NCBI GenBank assembly: GCA_900754855.1 | Contig: CAAEEI010000074.1 | Span: 1-16,860 of the forward strand | DNA length: 16,860 nt | Direction of reading: 5' to 3' | From: Lachnospiraceae bacterium | Lineage (GTDB): Bacteria; Bacillota; Clostridia; Lachnospirales; Lachnospiraceae | Shown: positions 1-5,775 of the stretch, piece by piece | Position numbering within the stretch: position 1 is the stretch's first letter | Layout of the letters: each line of letters opens with the position of its first letter | Made by a program: the position numbers and the translations under genes | The notes under the pieces: generated by a model | Databases searched by the model: none | Told to the model about the DNA's origin: nothing | What the model saw: the letters and a program-made list of their open reading frames with translations, nothing else

Positions 1-668
1 CTCTGCTGATTCCAGAGTTCCAGATATTTTTTTGTCCGGACAATGATAAAGGAAAGTATTCCGATCATGACGAAATATAAAACAATTTTTAATAAAACCA
101 CGCTGATGTGTACGCTGGAGTCCTGTAAGCTGGTGACGATGGTCAGTACGATGATGCCCAGAATATCGTCGATGACAGCAGCGCCGAGAATGGTTGTTCC
201 GACTTTTCCTTTTAATTTTCCCAGTTCACGAAGGGTTTCCACGGTGATGCTGACGGATGTGGCAGAGAGGACAACCCCGACGAAGATGGCTTTTAAAAAT
301 TCGGTATAGTCTGAAAGCGGTACATGGAAAAAGAACGCATAGCCCAGAAAACCGCCGACAATAGGAACGATGACGCCAATGGTAGCGACGATGAGCGCGG
401 CTACCCAGTTTTCTTTCAGTTCATTCAGTTCCGTACCAAGACCGGCAGAGAACATCAGGAAGATGACGCCGACTTCGGCGATACATTCAAGAAAAGTTCC
501 GGTGGTTCCTTTCAGACTGATGATGCCCAGAAAAGACGGGCCGAGAATAATACCAGCCAGCAATGCGCCGACCACCTGCGGCATGTGTACTCTTTTGGAA
601 ACGAGGCCAAGAACTTTAGTGGAAATAAGTATGATGGCAAGAAATAACAAAAAATTATAAGATTCCAT
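1..668 (-). CDS. CPA2-type cation:proton antiporter, N-terminal part (runs off the window)
   Basis: Integral membrane exchanger likely moving Na+ or K+ against H+ across the cytoplasmic membrane. Reading the minus strand from the ATG at 668-666 gives 222 uninterrupted codons to the window edge. The product starts MESYNFLLFLAIILISTKVL and has about six hydrophobic segments. The diagnostic Asp pair of the Na+/H+ exchanger fold is at residues 167-168 in GAAVIDDILGI, and HMPQVVGALLAGIILGPS (residues 28-45) is a typical first-helix motif of the KefB/NapA group (PF00999). The ribosome site GGAGGG lies about 7 nt before the ATG. The C-terminal part, including any regulatory domain, is outside the window. 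The gene lies 140 nt downstream of the two-component pair on the same strand with no clear terminator between, so read-through is possible. Ion specificity cannot be told. Confidence 0.9.
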   Translation of the reverse strand, partial: MESYNFLLFLAIILISTKVLGLVSKRVHMPQVVGALLAGIILGPSFLGIISLKGTTGTFLECIAEVGVIFLMFSAGLGTELNELKENWVAALIVATIGVIVPIVGGFLGYAFFFHVPLSDYTEFLKAIFVGVVLSATSVSITVETLRELGKLKGKVGTTILGAAVIDDILGIIVLTIVTSLQDSSVHISVVLLKIVLYFVMIGILSFIIVRTKKYLELWNQQ

Positions 669-717
669 TTTCTGTCCCTCCATTTTCTTTCTTTTGATTT
701 TGGACAGCAAAAGGAAT

Positions 718-750
718 GCCCCCGTTGTCCGTTCCCCAGTATACGGAGGC
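718..750 (-). other. Hairpin in the leader of the antiporter gene
   Basis: On the minus strand GCCUCCGU pairs with ACGGGGGC around a 17-nt loop (8 bp, one G-U wobble; on the plus strand the same position is a mismatch, so the pairing is better in the minus RNA). It sits 50 nt upstream of the antiporter ATG and has no U-tract. It may be a leader structure or chance. The rest of 669-808 is AT-rich, with no confident promoter or terminator. Confidence 0.25.
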
Positions 751-808
751 ATCTTAAAATAAAGTTGTTCTATTCTTTAAAAAAAATTAAACAATTGTGA
801 AACAGAAG

Positions 809-1528
809 TTAAACATTCGAAGCCGTCGGAGAAGAAAAGCGATACCCGGCTCCCCAGATAGTCTGAATATAACGGGGATTGGAAACATCTTCTTCAATTT
901 TTTCCCGAAGACGGTTAATATGTACGGAAACGGTGGAGTTATCTCCCAGAGCATTCATTCCCCAGATTCGTTCATAGAGGATTTCCCGGGAAAACACGAT
1001 GTCGATGTTTTGCATGAAAAACAGAAGAAGCTCATATTCCTTGTTTTTCAGATTTTGTTCTTTGCCTTTGATATAAACCCGGTGCGTGATCGGATTAAGC
1101 ACGATGTCCCCACATTGTAAGGTGGCGGTGGAAAGCGTGGTCTGGGTAACATGATGTCTGGAGATCCGTTCAAACTGAGCCAGGTGTGCCTTCACTCTGG
1201 CTACCAGAACGCTTGGGGAAAATGGTTTTTCCACATAATCGTCAGCGCCGAGACCCAGTCCCCGGATTTTATCCACGTCATCGTGTCGTGCGGTGACCAT
1301 AATGATGGGAATGTCCAGTTGTTCCCGGAGTTTCCGGCACAGGGTAAACCCATCTACTCCCGGCAGCATGAGGTCAAGGAGAATCAGATCATAGGATTCA
1401 CTTAACGCTTTTTGCATTCCGGATTCCCCATCTTTGCAGATGGTCACTTCATAGTCGTTAATTTCCAGATAGTCCCGTTCGATCAGTGCGATCGCATCAT
1501 CATCTTCTATTATTAATATTCTCGCCAT
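809..1528 (-). CDS. OmpR/PhoB-family response regulator
   Basis: DNA-binding response regulator of 239 residues, the cytoplasmic output of the adjacent kinase. Residues 1-118 form a receiver domain: acidic pocket EDD at 8-10, phospho-acceptor Asp52 in LLDLMLPG, Thr79 in MVTAR and Lys101 in EKPFSP. Residues about 140-232 form an OmpR-type winged helix ending in the usual TIWGAGYRF motif. The start at 1528 (MARILIIEDD) is chosen because GGAGG stands 6-7 nt upstream and because receivers begin this way; an in-frame upstream ATG would add 23 residues read from kinase coding sequence. The first 29 nt overlap the 3' end of the kinase gene, implying translational coupling. The target genes are unknown; the downstream antiporter is one candidate. 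Confidence 0.93.
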   Translation of the reverse strand: MARILIIEDDDAIALIERDYLEINDYEVTICKDGESGMQKALSESYDLILLDLMLPGVDGFTLCRKLREQLDIPIIMVTARHDDVDKIRGLGLGADDYVEKPFSPSVLVARVKAHLAQFERISRHHVTQTTLSTATLQCGDIVLNPITHRVYIKGKEQNLKNKEYELLLFFMQNIDIVFSREILYERIWGMNALGDNSTVSVHINRLREKIEEDVSNPRYIQTIWGAGYRFSSPTASNV

Positions 1529-2414
1529 AAGTATCCTCCATTTTTGGAATGCGGATGGAAATAACCAATCCGTTTCCGTCATCATTTCTGGCAACAATTT
1601 TGCCGTTCATATTATCGACTGCTTTTTTGACAATGGCCAGACCGATACCGCTCCCCTGATGCGGGTTGCTGCGGGATTTGTCGCCACGGTAAAATACATC
1701 CCAGATGTGGGGAAGAGTAGATGGGGATATGCCCGGGCCATCATCATGAAAGGTGATCCGCATATTTCTCCGTTCTTCTTTGATCTGGATCTGCATATGC
1801 CCCTCTGGTTTGTCTCTGTATTTACAACTGTTTTCAATGAGGTTTATGCAAACCCGGCGAAAAATATCGGAATCAGCATAAATAAAACCGGATCCCTTTT
1901 CCTGAAGTGTAATGGACAGACCACGGGCGGCGTATTCCGGCACAATGACGGCCAGAAGTTCCCGGATTTCGTCGTTGACGGATAATTTTTCGGGTTCGCC
2001 CAGATAGGTGGTATTATCCAGTTTTGCATATAAAAAAAGCCGGTCGACCATTTTTTTAATATCGATGGATTTTTCCTCAATGGTGGAGAGATACCGGCGT
2101 TGTGCTTCGGGGGTCTGGGCTACGCCATCCAGCAGTCCCTGCACATAGGCGATAATCGCAGTCAGGGGAGAACGAATATCATGGGAAATATCCATCAGTA
2201 ATTCTTTTCGGCCCTGATCGATCTTCGAAGCCTTCACCGAAAGCCGTTGGGTTTCGGTGACCATCTCGTTAAAATCCTCGTAAATCTCATAAAGATCGTT
2301 GTTTTCGCTGTATTTGATCCGATAACTTAAATTACCTTCCCGAATCTGTCGCATTCCCTCGCTGAGTTTCTGAAGGGCTTCCACATATTTTTGATTCTCT
2401 CCGGCGCTTTCCAT
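1500..2414 (-). CDS. Sensor histidine kinase without an apparent transmembrane segment
   Basis: 304-residue histidine kinase. Residues about 15-60 look like a HAMP-type linker (EGMRQIREGNLSYRI). The H-box SHDIRSPLTAI places the phospho-acceptor at His78. The ATPase domain has the N-box NLIENSCKYRD (191-201), G1 DDGPGI (224-229), F-box FYRGD (241-245) and G2 GSGIGLAIVKKA (254-265). The start at 2414 has AAAGGAGG 8 nt upstream. A longer reading from 2471 would add a short hydrophobic stretch, but its ATG lies inside the -35 box of the best promoter (2443-2471), so it is unlikely to be translated. The kinase therefore seems soluble, with HAMP and catalytic parts but no sensor domain. It precedes and overlaps the regulator gene; this HK-RR order is less common than RR-HK. 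Confidence 0.9.
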   Translation of the reverse strand: MESAGENQKYVEALQKLSEGMRQIREGNLSYRIKYSENNDLYEIYEDFNEMVTETQRLSVKASKIDQGRKELLMDISHDIRSPLTAIIAYVQGLLDGVAQTPEAQRRYLSTIEEKSIDIKKMVDRLFLYAKLDNTTYLGEPEKLSVNDEIRELLAVIVPEYAARGLSITLQEKGSGFIYADSDIFRRVCINLIENSCKYRDKPEGHMQIQIKEERRNMRITFHDDGPGISPSTLPHIWDVFYRGDKSRSNPHQGSGIGLAIVKKAVDNMNGKIVARNDDGNGLVISIRIPKMEDTYGENINNRR

Positions 2415-2442
2415 GGCTTTTTCCTCCTTTTGTAATAGAAAT

Positions 2443-2471
2443 AGTATACTGCAAAATAAAAGGAGATGCAA
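2443..2471 (-). promoter_or_regulatory. Promoter of the histidine kinase-response regulator operon
   Basis: On the minus strand TTGCAT (2471-2466), a 17-nt spacer and TATACT (2448-2443). The predicted transcript starts near 2436, leaving a leader of about 20 nt that contains just the AAAGGAGG site and then the ATG at 2414. Confidence 0.65.
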
Positions 2472-2528
2472 GAAAGGGAAGAGAAGAGGAACACGTTGTT
2501 TTTCGTTGGTTCCTTTTGCCTGCAGGAT

Positions 2529-2556
2529 TGCCAGGCCTCCGGGCTTATGCTATAAT
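2529..2556 (+). promoter_or_regulatory. Promoter of the GNAT acetyltransferase gene
   Basis: TTGCCA (2529-2534), a 16-nt spacer and a perfect TATAAT (2551-2556) preceded by TGC, an extended -10. It is divergent from the kinase promoter; the two -35 boxes are about 57 nt apart. The leader to the ATG at 2627 is about 65 nt. Confidence 0.7.
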
Positions 2557-2626
2557 TGCCCCAGACTGGAGGAAAGTTTTTCCTGTAGAGAAAAACAGAT
2601 GTACATAAAGAAATGAGGAATACAAG

Positions 2627-3133
2627 ATGAGATATATTTTTGCACAGGGACAGGAAAATGAACTGGAACAGGTTTATGGGCTGATCGACCAGAGGATCCA
2701 CTGGATGGACGAAGTGGGCATTGCCCAGTGGAACGTGACCGATTACTGGGCATGCTATCCGAAAGACTATTATGTCCGGGCGGTCAGAGAACATCATCTC
2801 TATGTTTTAAAAAGAGAGGAGGATCGCCGGGTAGTCAGCGTGGCGGTGCTTTATGATGAAGACGAGCGATGGGCAGACCGTCAGGGAGGAACCGCGTTTT
2901 ACGTTCATCATTTTGCCACATCGCTGCAAGAAAAAGGGGCGGGAAGAATTATGCTTGGGCATTGCGAGCAACAGGCGGCCAGAGAGGGAAAAGAATATTT
3001 GCGGCTGGACTGTGCCGTGGACAATGAAAAACTCAACCGATACTATGACCAACTGGGCTATTCTTATGCGGGAACCTGTGTAGATGGAAAATATACAGGA
3101 AACCGGAGAGAAAAAAATCTTTGCGGTTTTTAG
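2627..3133 (+). CDS. GNAT-family N-acetyltransferase
   Basis: 168-residue cytoplasmic acetyl-CoA-dependent acyltransferase; substrate unknown. The GNAT core is in the C-terminal half: YVHHFATSLQEKGAGRIML (about 92-110) carries strand beta4 and a pyrophosphate loop in the form QEKGAG, and KEYLRLDCAVDN (about 121-132) followed by YYDQLGYSYAG (about 138-148) is the usual strand beta5 and helix alpha4 region. The N-terminal half (acceptor side) is rich in Trp and Tyr and does not point to a known substrate group. A GAGG site lies about 9 nt before the ATG. The stop codon overlaps the stop of the convergent deoR-family gene by four bases. Confidence 0.88.
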   Translation: MRYIFAQGQENELEQVYGLIDQRIHWMDEVGIAQWNVTDYWACYPKDYYVRAVREHHLYVLKREEDRRVVSVAVLYDEDERWADRQGGTAFYVHHFATSLQEKGAGRIMLGHCEQQAAREGKEYLRLDCAVDNEKLNRYYDQLGYSYAGTCVDGKYTGNRREKNLCGF

Positions 3134-3141
3134 GCAAAGAT
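3111..3141 (-). terminator. Terminator embedded in the overlapping gene ends (best for the minus-strand regulator)
   Basis: ATCTTTGC (3117-3124) and GCAAAGAT (3134-3141) form an 8-bp stem around a 9-nt loop that contains the stop codons of both genes. On the minus strand the stem is followed at once by seven T. On the plus strand the stem is followed by GATTTCTG and then six T, a weaker terminator. It would stop deoR transcription within the last codons of the acetyltransferase gene. Confidence 0.6.
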
Positions 3142-3888
3142 GATTTCTGTTTTTTCTCCCACCATTTTTTTTACGATTTCTTTTTTATTTTTATCAATGA
3201 TCAGACCGTTTACATGCTCCCAGGGACAATAACTGAAATGGCTGGTCGAAGAGCATTTGCTGCTGTCTGCCACCACGTAAGTACGTTTGCTGGATTCAAG
3301 AACTTTGTTTTTGAAAGCGGCCTCGTCATAAGAGACGCAGGCAGGACCTCTTAAATCTTTAAACCCATCGGAACCCAGAAAAGCAATATTGGCGTGGACG
3401 CTATCGAGAATTTTCAGCGCCCAGCCGCCCACCACGGCGCGGCTGCTTTGGCGAACCCGTCCGCCAACGAGAAAGACGGTATTATCCGAGTCGGCCAGAA
3501 TACTGGCGGTCATGACCGAATTGGTGATGATGGTGAGATTTTTTTTCAGCATAAGCTGTTTGGCCACCGCATTGGTCGTACTGCCGGCATCCAGGATAAC
3601 GGTATCGTGATCGTGAACCATGGCAGCGGCGGCAATCGCAATCTTCTTTTTTTCTTCCGGGTGTTCCCATTCTTTTTCGTCAAGAGTATGTTCTGTCAGC
3701 TCAATTTTGGCAATGGCGCCGCCATGATTCTTTTCGGCAATCCCCTGTTCTTCAAGGTAAATAATGTCTTTTCGTATGGTTTCTGTCGAAACCTGAAAAT
3801 GTTCCGCCATGTCTCCTACCTTAATACTTCCGTCCTGTAAAAGGATCTGTGCCATACGATTTCGTCTGTCTGCAGTTAAACCTGCCAT
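3130..3888 (-). CDS. DeoR-family transcriptional regulator of sugar metabolism
   Basis: 252-residue regulator, full length for the family. The N-terminal winged helix is at residues about 6-57, with the recognition region VGDMAEHFQVSTETIRKDI and the wing GIAEKNHGGA. The C-terminal sugar-phosphate sensing domain is of the DeoR C type, with the characteristic DAGSTT motif at 100-105, ITNS at about 121-124, LVGG at about 140-143 and FLGSDG at about 170-175. AAGGAGGAAG lies just upstream of the ATG at 3888. It is divergent from the dehydrogenase-PTS-kinase operon, the usual place for a local regulator of such an operon. The effector is probably a phosphorylated intermediate such as a ketose 1-phosphate; that is inferred from family and context. 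Confidence 0.93.
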   Translation of the reverse strand: MAGLTADRRNRMAQILLQDGSIKVGDMAEHFQVSTETIRKDIIYLEEQGIAEKNHGGAIAKIELTEHTLDEKEWEHPEEKKKIAIAAAAMVHDHDTVILDAGSTTNAVAKQLMLKKNLTIITNSVMTASILADSDNTVFLVGGRVRQSSRAVVGGWALKILDSVHANIAFLGSDGFKDLRGPACVSYDEAAFKNKVLESSKRTYVVADSSKCSSTSHFSYCPWEHVNGLIIDKNKKEIVKKMVGEKTEIIFA

Positions 3889-3986
3889 AGTTCTTCCTCC
3901 TTATTTTGGTTTGTCTTTTATTTTTAGTTTGTTTTCTATTTTCTATATTTTTTATTTTCTTATTTTTTTGTTTCTTGCATCTGGGC

Positions 3987-4016
3987 AGGGTTTCTTCCGG
4001 GAAGAACCCTTTTTTT
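3987..4016 (+). terminator. Plus-oriented intrinsic terminator upstream of the regulator gene
   Basis: AGGGTT-(T)-CTTC, loop CGG, GAAG-AACCCT, then a run of T from 4010 to 4016. The 10-bp stem has one bulged T. The T-run follows only in the plus direction. The nearest complete plus-strand gene upstream is the acetyltransferase, which ends more than 850 nt away on the far side of deoR. Confidence 0.65.
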
Positions 4017-4038
4017 ATTTGACAGAAAATTACACCAT

Positions 4039-4068
4039 TTAATAGGAAGTTACGCTGTTTCCCGTCAA
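4039..4068 (-). promoter_or_regulatory. Candidate promoter of the DeoR-family regulator
   Basis: On the minus strand TTGACG (4068-4063), an 18-nt spacer and TATTAA (4044-4039). The leader would be about 140 nt and would run through the complement of the terminator hairpin and a long A-rich tract before the AAGGAGG site. It is the best minus-strand match in the spacer but is not strong. Confidence 0.35.
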
Positions 4069-4096
4069 ATAAAAATCCTCCGGGGGATGCACACCC

Positions 4097-4204
4097 ATGC
4101 AAGAAGAAGGTGTCGCTGATACGACTGCGCCCGGCGCGGGAGTTTCGCAAGCGGAGCTCTTTGTTCTGAGAAAATCCTTACAGAAAGTAACAATACTTGG
4201 GTAA
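4097..4204 (+). CDS. Possible 35-residue small ORF or gene remnant in a GC-rich island
   Basis: ATG at 4097 to TAA at 4202-4204. The product starts MQEEGVADTTAPGAGVSQAE and ends with a basic, amphipathic-looking LFVLRKSLQKVTILG. An in-frame stop at 4070-4072 limits it upstream. A GGGGG run (4082-4086) 10 nt before the ATG is a weak ribosome site. The stretch about 4078-4165 is far richer in GC than the spacer around it and has gene-like codons. That could mean a real small protein, the tail of a decayed gene, or a structured RNA. I do not recognise the sequence. Confidence 0.3.
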   Translation: MQEEGVADTTAPGAGVSQAELFVLRKSLQKVTILG

Positions 4205-4217
4205 AAGTATCTTTCTG
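4181..4217 (+). other. Bulged stem-loop between the small ORF and the operon promoter
   Basis: CAGAAAG (4181-4187) pairs with CTTTCTG (4211-4217), and ATACTT (4193-4198) with AAGTAT (4205-4210), leaving a 5-nt bulge and a 6-nt loop. That makes 13 bp in total. There is no T-run on either strand, so it is not an ordinary terminator. It could be an operator dyad or an RNA structure. Confidence 0.4.
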
Positions 4218-4282
4218 TTATTGAGTATAGCATAAAAACCAACAAATAGCAAAAAAAAACTTTGAAAATGTTGGGATTACTA

Positions 4283-4311
4283 TTGACAACAACAAATCCA
4301 AATGGTATATT
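4283..4311 (+). promoter_or_regulatory. Promoter of the hexitol dehydrogenase-PTS-kinase operon
   Basis: Perfect TTGACA (4283-4288), a 17-nt spacer and TATATT (4306-4311). Transcription would start near 4318, giving a leader of about 93 nt to the ATG at 4411. A CAACAAAT element sits at 4290-4297, right behind the -35 box. Confidence 0.8.
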
Positions 4312-4340
4312 AGTGTTAAAAACAAGGAAACGCAATAAAA

Positions 4341-4373
4341 AGATTTGGGAAACATTCGATTTCCAAAAAATCT
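4341..4373 (+). other. Leader hairpin upstream of the dehydrogenase gene
   Basis: AGATTT (4341-4346) pairs with AAATCT (4368-4373), and GGAAA (4348-4352) with TTTCC (4360-4364), with a small internal loop and a 7-nt apical loop. It lies in the predicted leader about 20 nt before the AGGAGG site. It is AU-rich and only moderately stable. Confidence 0.35.
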
Positions 4374-4410
4374 TAAAAGAAAAAAGAAAGAAAAACAGGA
4401 GGAATTTATC

Positions 4411-5676
4411 ATGAAGACAAAAGCTGTTCGTATGTATGGAAAAGATGATCTGAGACTGGAAACCTTTGAACTTCCACAGATTAAAGATGATGAGATTCTG
4501 GTCAAAGTCATGAGTGACAGTATCTGTATGTCCACGTACAAACTGGTACAGCAGGGAAAGGCGCACAAGAGATGTCCGCAGAATGTAGATACCAATCCGG
4601 TAATCATCGGACATGAGTTTGCCGGTGTGATCGCACAGGTGGGGGATAAATGGAAAGATCAGTTTAAGGTTGGCGATAAATTCGCACAGCAGCCTGCGCT
4701 GAATTACAAAGGTCGTCTGGACTCCCCGGGATACTCTTATGAATGGTGCGGCGGCGCTACCGAATACTGCATCATGCCTCATGAAGTTATGGAACTGGGA
4801 TGTCTTCTTCCTTATGAAGGAAAAAGCTTTTACAAAGCATCTCTCGGAGAACCAATGAGCTGTATCATCGGTGGATACCATTCAAATTATCATACCAATA
4901 AAAGAGATCATTCACATCAGATGGGAACAAAGGTAGACGGAAATATCCTGGTTCTCGGAGGATGTGGCCCAATGGGACTGGGAACCATCGAATATGGTCT
5001 TCATTTTGAAAATAAACCAAAGAGAATCGTAGTAACAGAAATTGATGACGCAAGAATCGAGAGAGCGAAACAGGTGATTTCTCCGGAAAGCGCTGCTGAA
5101 CTGGGAATCGAACTGGTCTATGTCAATACAGCAAAATGCGACGATCCGGTAAAAACTCTGATGGACATCACCGAAGGACACGGCTATGACGATGAGTTTG
5201 TGATGGCTCCGGTAAAACCACTGGTAGAACTTGGCGATCAGATTCTGGCTTTTGACGGATGTATGAATTTCTTTGCCGGACCAACCGATAAGAACTTCCA
5301 GTCCTTAATCAATATGTATAACATTCATTACACCAGCAGCCATATTATGGGAACCACAGGCGGAGATAACAATGACCTGATCGAAGCCAACGAACTGGCT
5401 GCAAAGGGCATCATCGATCCTTCCGTTATGGTTACGCATGTAGGCGGAATCAATGCTATTGCAGAGACCACACAGAATCTTCCAAAGATTTCCGGTGGAA
5501 AGAAACTGACCTATACTCAGTTTGATATGCCGTTGACGGCCATTGAAGATTTTGAAAAGCTGGGAGAAACAGATCCTTTATTTAAAAAACTGGCAGACTG
5601 CTGTAATGCCCACAGAGGACTGTGGAATGATGAAGCGGAAGCGATTCTTTTTGAACATTACGGCGTAGAATACTGA
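4411..5676 (+). CDS. SorE-like zinc-dependent polyol-phosphate dehydrogenase (L-sorbose-1-phosphate reductase family)
   Basis: 421-residue cytosolic medium-chain dehydrogenase. The start (MKTKAVRMYGKDDLRLETFE) follows AGGAGG; an in-frame upstream ATG at 4345 lies in the leader and is rejected. Likely catalytic zinc ligands are Cys39 (SICMS), His68-Glu69 (GHEFAG) and Glu147 (GEPMS). The four-cysteine structural zinc lobe of classical members is missing. The Rossmann motif is GGCGPMGLG (183-191), and acidic Glu210 at the end of the next strand (VVTEIDD) favours NAD(H). The overall sequence, including FNHFAGPTDKNF-like and HIMGTTGG-like blocks, strongly resembles SorE, which interconverts L-sorbose 1-phosphate and D-glucitol 6-phosphate, chemistry at the carbon next to the phosphate-bearing carbon. 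With a mannitol-type PTS and a FruK downstream it probably oxidises a hexitol phosphate to a ketose 1-phosphate. The exact substrate is inferred. Confidence 0.85.
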   Translation: MKTKAVRMYGKDDLRLETFELPQIKDDEILVKVMSDSICMSTYKLVQQGKAHKRCPQNVDTNPVIIGHEFAGVIAQVGDKWKDQFKVGDKFAQQPALNYKGRLDSPGYSYEWCGGATEYCIMPHEVMELGCLLPYEGKSFYKASLGEPMSCIIGGYHSNYHTNKRDHSHQMGTKVDGNILVLGGCGPMGLGTIEYGLHFENKPKRIVVTEIDDARIERAKQVISPESAAELGIELVYVNTAKCDDPVKTLMDITEGHGYDDEFVMAPVKPLVELGDQILAFDGCMNFFAGPTDKNFQSLINMYNIHYTSSHIMGTTGGDNNDLIEANELAAKGIIDPSVMVTHVGGINAIAETTQNLPKISGGKKLTYTQFDMPLTAIEDFEKLGETDPLFKKLADCCNAHRGLWNDEAEAILFEHYGVEY

Positions 5677-5703
5677 TTTTCTTTTTAAGAAAATAAGGGG
5701 ACG

Positions 5704-5743
5704 GGGAAAAGAGCCTGGACTGCCATGCTCCGTTTTCCCTTTT
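5704..5743 (+). other. Intercistronic hairpin with a short T-run between dehydrogenase and PTS genes
   Basis: GGGAAAA and GAGC (5704-5714) pair with GCTC (5727-5730) and TTTTCCC (5733-5739), with a 2-nt CG bulge and a 12-nt loop, followed by TTTT (5740-5743). It resembles a weak or attenuating terminator, or a 3'-end-stabilising hairpin, lying 33 nt before the PTS start codon. Confidence 0.45.
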
Positions 5744-5775
5744 GCCCGAAATGAATGGACAGGGGAGATGAAGAT

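Larger units (their letters stand above)
3889..4410. other. 522-nt divergent intergenic region between the DeoR regulator and the hexitol operon
   Basis: Mostly AT-rich. From left to right it holds a poly-T/A tract next to deoR (3900-3975), a plus-oriented terminator (3987-4016), a candidate deoR promoter (4039-4068, minus), a GC-rich island with a short ORF (about 4076-4204), a bulged stem-loop (4181-4217), three CCAACA-type repeats (4239-4297), the operon promoter (4283-4311) and a leader hairpin (4341-4373). It is unusually long and structured for a local divergent promoter. Confidence 0.6.

Noticed and set aside
43..660. Plus-strand frames over the first 660 bases
   Set aside because: They are antisense to the antiporter, whose minus-strand reading gives a conserved membrane protein with the Asp-Asp motif.
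2412..2471. Longer kinase start at 2471 with a hydrophobic N-terminus
   Set aside because: Its ATG falls inside the -35 box of the best promoter and lacks the AAAGGAGG site that precedes the ATG at 2414. Kept only as an alternative.
4085..4165. A known riboswitch class in the GC-rich island
   Set aside because: I looked for familiar riboswitch cores and found no match on either strand; only short stems could be drawn, so no class is claimed.
4181..4217. Terminator reading of the bulged stem-loop
   Set aside because: No T-run follows on the plus strand (TTATTGAG) or on the minus strand (TAAGGATT).
4039..4881. 280-codon minus-strand frame across the dehydrogenase start and intergenic region
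   Set aside because: It crosses the operon promoter and the 5' end of the clearly coding dehydrogenase, shows no domain and is Phe/Ser/Cys rich as expected of antisense reading.
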